NCBI GenBank assembly: GCA_937886455.1
Contig: CALGCU010000035.1
Span: 1 to 5,531, forward strand
DNA length: 5,531 nucleotides
Direction of reading: 5' to 3'
Origin: an uncultured Bacteroidales bacterium
GTDB lineage: Bacteria > Bacteroidota > Bacteroidia > Bacteroidales > Paludibacteraceae
Part shown: piece by piece, positions 1 through 4,368 of the stretch
Layout: each line of letters begins with the position of its first letter
How positions within the stretch are numbered: position 1 is the stretch's first letter
Notes under the pieces: model-generated
The model's input: the letters and a program-made list of their open reading frames with translations, nothing else
Databases searched by the model: none
Told to the model about the DNA's origin: nothing
Position numbers and translations under genes: made by a program

Positions 1-533
1 TCCAATCGCAGATGTTGAAAGCAGTTTATCCAAAGGCAGAAGTATTGTTGAAGGATGGCGCTGTATTAGATATGTTGGGATTGCCCCGCAAGTACAAAGA
101 GTCGAAACTGCGCAAAGGCATCATCGAGCATATGAAGGACTTTATTCTGGAGATGGGTAAGGACTTTCTCTATATCGATCGGGAACATCAATTAGAGGTT
201 GGTGGTCAGATTTTCCGCTGTGACTTGTTGTTTTATCATCGTGCGTTACAATGCTTGGTGGCCATAGAATTGAAGACCACGAAGTTTGATCCACGCGATT
301 TAGGACAATTGGAGTTTTATTTGGAAGCACTTGACCAAACAGAGCGTCGAAGCAATGAAAACCCAAGCATAGGTATATTGATGTGCAAAGACGCGAATCC
401 GGAGGTGGTACGCTACGCGTTGAACCGCAGTATGAGTCCGACGATGGTTTCGAGGTATGAAGAACAATTGCAGATAGGAAGTGTACTGCAACGCAGCCTT
501 GAAGAGTTTGTAAATTTTATAGAAGATAAATAA
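1..533 (+). CDS. DUF1016/YhcG-type PDDEXK nuclease domain protein, 5'-truncated
   Basis: This is the C-terminal part of a YhcG-like (DUF1016) protein. The reading frame is open to the window edge (first full codon at 3), so the ATG at 12 is probably internal; full-length members of this family carry an N-terminal DUF1016_N region that is missing here. Counting from that ATG, the visible 173 residues show the PDDEXK nuclease-like core: E39 in the helix IIEHMKDFILEMG, D71 in FRCDLLFYHRALQ, E86 and K88 in VAIELKTTKF, and Q99 in the following GQLEFYLEALD helix. The later segment NPSIGILMCKD is also typical of the family. PDDEXK-fold proteins commonly cut DNA, and DUF1016 genes are often found near type I restriction-modification or defence genes, but the biological role of most members is unproven and no such partner is visible here. 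It ends with TAA at 531-533, 31 bases before the next possible start. All expected catalytic-type residues are present, so it looks intact as far as it can be seen. Confidence 0.88.
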   Translation, partial: QSQMLKAVYPKAEVLLKDGAVLDMLGLPRKYKESKLRKGIIEHMKDFILEMGKDFLYIDREHQLEVGGQIFRCDLLFYHRALQCLVAIELKTTKFDPRDLGQLEFYLEALDQTERRSNENPSIGILMCKDANPEVVRYALNRSMSPTMVSRYEEQLQIGSVLQRSLEEFVNFIEDK

Positions 534-564
534 ATAGAATATATCAATAAAAAAACAACATACT
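534..564 (+). other. A-rich intergenic gap and leader
   Basis: These 31 bases separate the nuclease-domain gene from the large surface-protein gene. The stretch is very A/T-rich, with a run of seven A just before the ATG at 565. It has no Shine-Dalgarno motif, as is common in Bacteroidetes, where A-rich leaders often support initiation. I see no hairpin terminator and no good match to the Bacteroidetes -7 box (TAnnTTTG), so cotranscription with the upstream gene is possible but unproven. Confidence 0.4.
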
Positions 565-3500
565 ATGATTAGAACATTTGTAGATGCATTGCCCCAAAAG
601 CTCGGACAATCCATCATGAGAAAAACAAAACAATCAGTGAAAACACACACCAAACTACTCACACTCCTCACCATACTCTTTACTGTAGGTGTAGGAAATA
701 TGTGGGGAGAGGTGAGGATTGCTTTACCTGAACCAGTTGATGGGGTTTATACGTACGTGACGTCTGACGAAATTAAAGTGAAGAATAATGGTCCAGTGTG
801 GATTGAAATTCCATCTAATACTATTTCTGGAACAATTCAGATTAAGGGTAGTGGAACCAATGATTCTAGGTATTTGTATATCTATAAGACCAATGGAACA
901 GTTAAAGATGACACTAGAAAAATTGCGTACGCAAAAGAATATCAGGATATTTCATTTTTGCAGTCTGATATTAAAACTGATGGGTCAAAATATTATTTGG
1001 TGTTTGGTACTACTGATGATTATAAAATGAAGGGCGAATGTGCAAAATTGGTATATTCCTCAGCCCCTATCACCTACACCGTGACTTTCAATGCCAATGG
1101 TCATGGTACAGCACCTACTGCTCAAACAATAACAAGTGGAGAAAAAGCAACACAACCTACAGCTCCAACTGCTGATGGCTATACTTTTGGCGGATGGTAC
1201 AAAGAAGAAAGTTGTACAAATGCATGGGATTTTGAAAATGATGTCGTAACTGAAAACATCACCCTCTATGCTAAATGGACAGAAAATCCCTCCTCTCCAA
1301 ACTCTGGTTACTCATTTTCTTATGGTGAAAAAGGTAACACTTATGAAACTCTTTATTTTACGCAAGTTGGTTCAACCAATGAATGGAGAATAGAAAATTT
1401 TGTTTTCCCTGATGTAAACACTGATCAAGCTTGCTATGTTGGCTATGATGGTTATCGGTATAATGACAATTTGGGAACGGGAAATTCAAAATCAGCTGAT
1501 TTGTACTTTTGGGATATGCCATTAGCATCTATGCAGGGTAATAATAACTGTTCTGGTGTGGGCTACTTGAATTGGGATAAGGATTCATCCAAATCTCATA
1601 AGGTTATAGGAACCTTACGTATCTATGATAATTCTGGAGATGCAAACTTGTATGTTGGTTTTATTCCTAATGGCTATGGTTTGCGATATGGAATAGACGG
1701 AGAGAGTGAATGGTCAACATTAGAATTTAAAGGTACGGGTGATGTGTTGACAACGGATGTAGTGACCTTGACCAATGATATGGTAAGCAATAATGAATTC
1801 AAGTATTATGTTGGGCTACTCACATCTGATGGAGAGTATGTGTTCTGTGGTAATAGTTCTACGCTAACTATGGGTGAAATGGGAACGTATTTCAACTCAG
1901 CGTGGGGAACTAATCTGAATACATATGCAGTTGGAACAAAGGGTGTGTTTAGAATTTGGACCAACTCTTGTAATAATAACAATACACCAAACTTTGTGTG
2001 TCATTTTGTACCTTACTATAATTATAAGTTGTTAAACGATGATGATACAGAGTTCTTCGTTGCTGATGGCGTTTCTTCGGAAGCAGCTGATAAGAGTACA
2101 ACAATTAATACATCACTACCAACCAAGGAAGGTTATACTTGTGTGGGTTGGAGCCGTACGAAAGGTTCTTCTACTACAGATGTGAAGCCGGGAGATTCAT
2201 ACAATTATTGGAAATCAAATGATGTATTCTATCCGGTATGGCAAGCAACCGAATACACCATTACCTATGAAGGTTTAGGAGGTGCTACACATAGCAACCC
2301 GGCTACTTATACCGTAGAAACAGAGACTATTACCTTTACCAATCCAAATGAAAGAACTGGCTACACCTTCGCAGGATGGAATCCTGCAAGCATAGCAAAA
2401 GGAAGTACAGGTAATAAAACTGTAACTGCCACATGGACAGCAAATACATACACTGTAACATTCAATGCAAACGGAGGGTCAGGTACGATGGACCCACAAA
2501 CTGTGGAACACAATGTGCCTGAAGCATTGAATGCTAATACCTTCACTCCACCAACAGGTCTGTCATTTGCAGGCTGGAACACAGCACCAGATGGCACCGG
2601 TACTTCTTACACGAACTCACAATCCGTAACACTAACCGCTGACCTCACCCTCTATGCACAATGGGCTGAGGAACCAGAATGTGGAGCTGAGACAGTGTTA
2701 AAATATGTGTGGAAAAGCGAAGGCACTTTTTGTGACGGAGCGACTCCTTCTGAAATTGCAATGATAGAAGAGAATGATTACTTTGCTTTAACAGGTGATC
2801 ATGAGCAGAAATCAGGTGGTTCGCTAAATTTGGGAAATACAAGTGGTAACTATTTCTTACTTACAGCTAAAAGTGGATATAGAATTCAATCTGTTTGTTT
2901 CTTTGGTAAAATTGAAGATGCAAGTGTGAATTATACAACTGATGGGAATGATTGGACTAAAACAATAACCAGCACTAGCACTTCTAGTAACAAAACATAT
3001 ACAATAGAAACAAATGCGAGCAATTACTTTGGTATTAAATTGAATAATACCAAAGGTATTTGGATACGTAATATGATTGTTACAATGTGTTCTACTTCCA
3101 CCTCTCCGGATCCTACCGATTACACTCTCACTTATGATCAAAACCAACCAACTGCATGGAATGCTCAATTTGCCATTAAGAATATTCCTGCTGAACAAAC
3201 TCTGACCGGTGGAACAGGAAATGTTTCTAATAACACACCTGTGATTACAGATGGTGCAGAGAGTGATTACTGGATTTATGAGTTCAATGGTTGGAACACA
3301 GTTGCAAATGGTAGTGGTATATCCTATGCAGCCGGTGCAGAAATAACCATTACAGAGAACACTACGCTCTATGCACAATGGGCTCCGCGTACATTTAACA
3401 TTACTTATTATGATACAGATCGAACTACACCATTAGTAGGACTTACACCAACTTCCTATACCTATGGAACGGGTGCAACATTGCCCACACCTACAAAAAC

Positions 3501-4368
3501 AGGTTATACTTTTACGGGTTGGATTCTATTCTGGACTGGTGGAGAGAATGCTAAAACAGAACTAAGTACAAGCGATTGGGGTGATGTACAACTCGCCGCA
3601 CAATGGTCTGAAAACACTCCTGATCCTACTACCTACACAGTAACTGTTACCCCGCCAACCAATGGTACTGTGACAGCAGATAAGACAACCAATGTGGCAC
3701 AAGGCGAGACTATCACACTCACAGTCACTCCGGCTTCGGGATACCAACTTGAAACACTGACAGTAAAAGATGCTTCAGATAATACCGTTACTGTGACCGA
3801 CAACAAATTCACCATGCCGGCTTCTAATGTAACTGTTTCTGCGACATTCACTGAAATTAGCACAGGAGGAGGAGCAAGTGTACAATATTTAGTTGTTAAT
3901 GCGAAATTATTAGATGGAAATCTAGTCGCAGGAATGAATGGTGCTATAAATCAAGTTTTGAAATTTGAATCTGGTAGTTTATCAACAACTACAGATATCA
4001 CGGTGGATACATATCCTACTAATGCTTCTATTTATTATGAGGGTGAAGATGTTTTAACAATTAAGGAAAGTTCGTTATGGACAAAATCCTCAACATCAAA
4101 ACGAAAGATTAGAGGTTTTAAATGGGCAAATGGAGAGACTTATACGTTAAAATTGGGTACTAACAACGCTACTAAAATCACTTTTGTAGGTTGGTGTGGA
4201 GGAACATCCAAGCAATTAACTATCGGTGAACAATCATTTACGACAACAACTGCGAAAGAGATTTTCTTTACTCAAGATTTCAATGCTTCATTTACAGGAG
4301 ATGTTACTATTACTTGGGAGTATGGTCTTAAGGTCATTGTCAATAGCCTCAGCTCCAATCGGTATTGA
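565..4368 (+). CDS. Large secreted InlB-type repeat surface protein (N-terminal part, interrupted by frameshift)
   Basis: This is a probable cell-surface or adhesin-like protein of the Bacteroidales InlB B-repeat (Listeria-Bacteroides repeat, List_Bact_rpt/Flg_new) type; its ligand is unknown. With ATG 565 as residue 1, the order is: signal peptide about 18-48; N-terminal beta-rich segment 49-168; InlB repeat 170-238; unassigned domain 239-484; InlB-like repeats 485-559, 564-624 and 628-700; unassigned domain 701-842; repeats 853-939 and 943-1014; a divergent InlB repeat 1024-1095; and an unassigned domain from 1097 on. Repeats show the family pattern of YTVTFNANG at the start, GYTFxGW in the middle and LYAxW at the end. 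The ATG at 616 (residue 18) gives a more ordinary signal peptide, while ATG 565 has the better A-rich leader. The frame ends at TGA 4366-4368, inside what should be a longer protein, because homologous-looking domains continue in the +1 frame. The last ten or so residues are probably frameshift-derived. No catalytic motif was recognised. Confidence 0.85.
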   Translation: MIRTFVDALPQKLGQSIMRKTKQSVKTHTKLLTLLTILFTVGVGNMWGEVRIALPEPVDGVYTYVTSDEIKVKNNGPVWIEIPSNTISGTIQIKGSGTNDSRYLYIYKTNGTVKDDTRKIAYAKEYQDISFLQSDIKTDGSKYYLVFGTTDDYKMKGECAKLVYSSAPITYTVTFNANGHGTAPTAQTITSGEKATQPTAPTADGYTFGGWYKEESCTNAWDFENDVVTENITLYAKWTENPSSPNSGYSFSYGEKGNTYETLYFTQVGSTNEWRIENFVFPDVNTDQACYVGYDGYRYNDNLGTGNSKSADLYFWDMPLASMQGNNNCSGVGYLNWDKDSSKSHKVIGTLRIYDNSGDANLYVGFIPNGYGLRYGIDGESEWSTLEFKGTGDVLTTDVVTLTNDMVSNNEFKYYVGLLTSDGEYVFCGNSSTLTMGEMGTYFNSAWGTNLNTYAVGTKGVFRIWTNSCNNNNTPNFVCHFVPYYNYKLLNDDDTEFFVADGVSSEAADKSTTINTSLPTKEGYTCVGWSRTKGSSTTDVKPGDSYNYWKSNDVFYPVWQATEYTITYEGLGGATHSNPATYTVETETITFTNPNERTGYTFAGWNPASIAKGSTGNKTVTATWTANTYTVTFNANGGSGTMDPQTVEHNVPEALNANTFTPPTGLSFAGWNTAPDGTGTSYTNSQSVTLTADLTLYAQWAEEPECGAETVLKYVWKSEGTFCDGATPSEIAMIEENDYFALTGDHEQKSGGSLNLGNTSGNYFLLTAKSGYRIQSVCFFGKIEDASVNYTTDGNDWTKTITSTSTSSNKTYTIETNASNYFGIKLNNTKGIWIRNMIVTMCSTSTSPDPTDYTLTYDQNQPTAWNAQFAIKNIPAEQTLTGGTGNVSNNTPVITDGAESDYWIYEFNGWNTVANGSGISYAAGAEITITENTTLYAQWAPRTFNITYYDTDRTTPLVGLTPTSYTYGTGATLPTPTKTGYTFTGWILFWTGGENAKTELSTSDWGDVQLAAQWSENTPDPTTYTVTVTPPTNGTVTADKTTNVAQGETITLTVTPASGYQLETLTVKDASDNTVTVTDNKFTMPASNVTVSATFTEISTGGGASVQYLVVNAKLLDGNLVAGMNGAINQVLKFESGSLSTTTDITVDTYPTNASIYYEGEDVLTIKESSLWTKSSTSKRKIRGFKWANGETYTLKLGTNNATKITFVGWCGGTSKQLTIGEQSFTTTTAKEIFFTQDFNASFTGDVTITWEYGLKVIVNSLSSNRY
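616..708 (+). other. Sec signal peptide coding segment and alternative start
   Basis: From ATG 616 the protein begins MRKTKQSVKTHTK, a basic n-region, followed by the hydrophobic core LLTLLTILFTVGVG and then NMWGE. This is a classical export signal, and the 'VGVGNMWG' style of ending is familiar from Bacteroidales secreted repeat proteins. The cleavage site is not obvious; it most likely lies within or just after GNMWG (codons up to about 708). No lipobox cysteine follows, so this is not a lipoprotein signal. If ATG 565 is used instead, the n-region is 17 residues longer (MIRTFVDALPQKLGQSI). Confidence 0.8.
709..1068 (+). other. N-terminal beta-rich segment of the surface protein, unassigned
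   Basis: About 120 residues after the signal peptide, with alternating hydrophobic/polar strands such as VWIEIPSN, GTIQIKGSG, RYLYIYKTNG and KYYLVFGTT. It ends at the SSAPIT linker before the first InlB-type repeat. It resembles the beta-sandwich spacer domains further along in style, not in clear sequence. No family recognised. Confidence 0.5.
1072..1278 (+). repeat. InlB B-type repeat 1
   Basis: Residues 170-238. A canonical Listeria-Bacteroides repeat: it opens with TYTVTFNANGHGTAP, has the central DGYTFGGWYKE with the conserved Gly-Trp, and closes with NITLYAKW. In internalin B-like proteins these are small beta-grasp-like modules that act as surface-exposed spacers or interaction units. 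Confidence 0.9.
1279..2016 (+). other. Large unassigned domain between repeats 1 and 2
   Basis: Residues 239-484, entered through a Ser/Pro linker (NPSSPNSG). It is rich in aromatic residues, Gly and Asn, with strand-like stretches such as YETLYFTQVG, WRIENFVFP, VIGTLRIYDN, NLYVGFIPNG, FKYYVGLLTSDG and GVFRIWTNSC. Four scattered Cys (near positions 1432, 1549, 1846 and 1966) could form disulfides after export. It is more AT-rich in base use than the flanking repeats. No known family recognised; a two-part beta fold, splitting near 1735, is an inference. Confidence 0.5.
2017..2241 (+). repeat. InlB-like repeat 2 (divergent)
   Basis: Residues 485-559. The opening strand is YNYKLLNDDD in place of the usual YTVTFNANGG, but the central EGYTCVGWSRT and closing DVFYPVWQAT keep the Gly-Trp and terminal Trp spacing of the family. 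The Asp/Asn-rich first turn and the central Cys set it apart from the other copies. Confidence 0.65.
2254..2436 (+). repeat. InlB-type repeat 3
   Basis: Residues 564-624. It starts YTITYEGLGGATHSNP, has the central RTGYTFAGWNP and ends NKTVTATW. It is the shortest of the typical copies and follows repeat 2 after a four-residue linker. The 'GGATHSNPATYT' insertion style is common in Bacteroidales members of this family. Confidence 0.88.
2446..2664 (+). repeat. InlB-type repeat 4
   Basis: Residues 628-700. It begins TYTVTFNANGGSGTM, has the central LSFAGWNTAPDGTG and ends LTLYAQW. Its closing 18 bases (2650-2667) are identical to the end of repeat 5 (3367-3384), showing DNA-level repeat identity. 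Confidence 0.92.
2665..3117 (+). other. Unassigned beta-rich domain between repeats 4 and 5
   Basis: Residues 701-842 plus a linker (STSTSPDPT). The stretch NYFLLTAKSGYRIQSVCFFG, the Ser/Thr-rich middle, and the end GIWIRNMIVTMC look like a jelly-roll-like spacer of the type often found in Bacteroidales secreted proteins, which tend to close with a '(W/Y)I..I.VT' strand. It contains four Cys (2680, 2731, 2896 and 3088). No catalytic motif or named family recognised. Confidence 0.5.
3121..3381 (+). repeat. InlB-type repeat 5
   Basis: Residues 853-939. The longest copy: it opens YTLTYDQNQPTAW, has an enlarged first half, then IYEFNGWNTVANGSG and the close NTTLYAQW. The extra length sits before the Gly-Trp motif. 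It follows a 'PDPT' linker like the one before the seventh copy. Confidence 0.85.
3391..3606 (+). repeat. InlB-type repeat 6
   Basis: Residues 943-1014. It opens TFNITYYDTDRTTP, has the central KTGYTFTGWILFW and ends VQLAAQW. The segment after the Gly-Trp (WTGGENAKTEL) is unusual, but the frame of conserved positions is clear. Confidence 0.83.
3634..3849 (+). repeat. Divergent InlB B-repeat (Flg_new_2-like), copy 7
   Basis: Residues 1024-1095. The pattern YTVTVTPPTNGTVTADK, then GETITLTVTPASGYQLETLTV and the closing TMPASNVTVSATF is typical of the divergent InlB B-repeat/'bacterial repeat' family, which lacks the Gly-Trp of copies 1-6. It follows a TPDPTT linker. Confidence 0.88.
3850..4354 (+). 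other. Unassigned beta-rich domain before the frame break
   Basis: Starts with the linker STGGGAS, then strands such as VQYLVVNAKLLDG, ASIYYEGEDVLTI, KITFVGWCGG and DVTITWEYG. It ends LKVIVNSLSS, which continues smoothly into IGIETKC only if the frame is shifted. Its layout recalls the spacer domain at 2665-3117. This stretch is AT-richer than the repeat before it. No family recognised. Confidence 0.45.

Noticed and set aside
501..564. Possible Bacteroidetes promoter (taaatttt at 511-518 as a -7-like box)
   Set aside because: It lacks the final G of TAnnTTTG, lies inside the upstream coding region, and has no convincing -33 element.
300..674. 124-codon minus-strand open frame with a hydrophobic stretch, spanning the gene boundary
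   Set aside because: It overlaps both the nuclease-domain gene and the signal peptide region, and the hydrophobic stretch arises from the A/T-rich gap; no sign of a real gene.
923..934. Perfect 12-base palindrome ttgcgtacgcaa
   Set aside because: It lies inside the coding sequence, far from any start, with no second copy or associated promoter; it is compatible with chance.
2857..3378. 173-codon open frame on the minus strand
   Set aside because: It lies wholly opposite the well-supported surface-protein frame, encodes a Cys/Ile-rich sequence with no recognisable domain, and is the expected shadow of Thr/Asn-rich repeat coding.
1072..3849. Regularly spaced repeats suggestive of a CRISPR array
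   Set aside because: The periodicity is at protein-domain scale (roughly 180-260 bases), stays in frame, and varies in DNA sequence; these are InlB-type modules.
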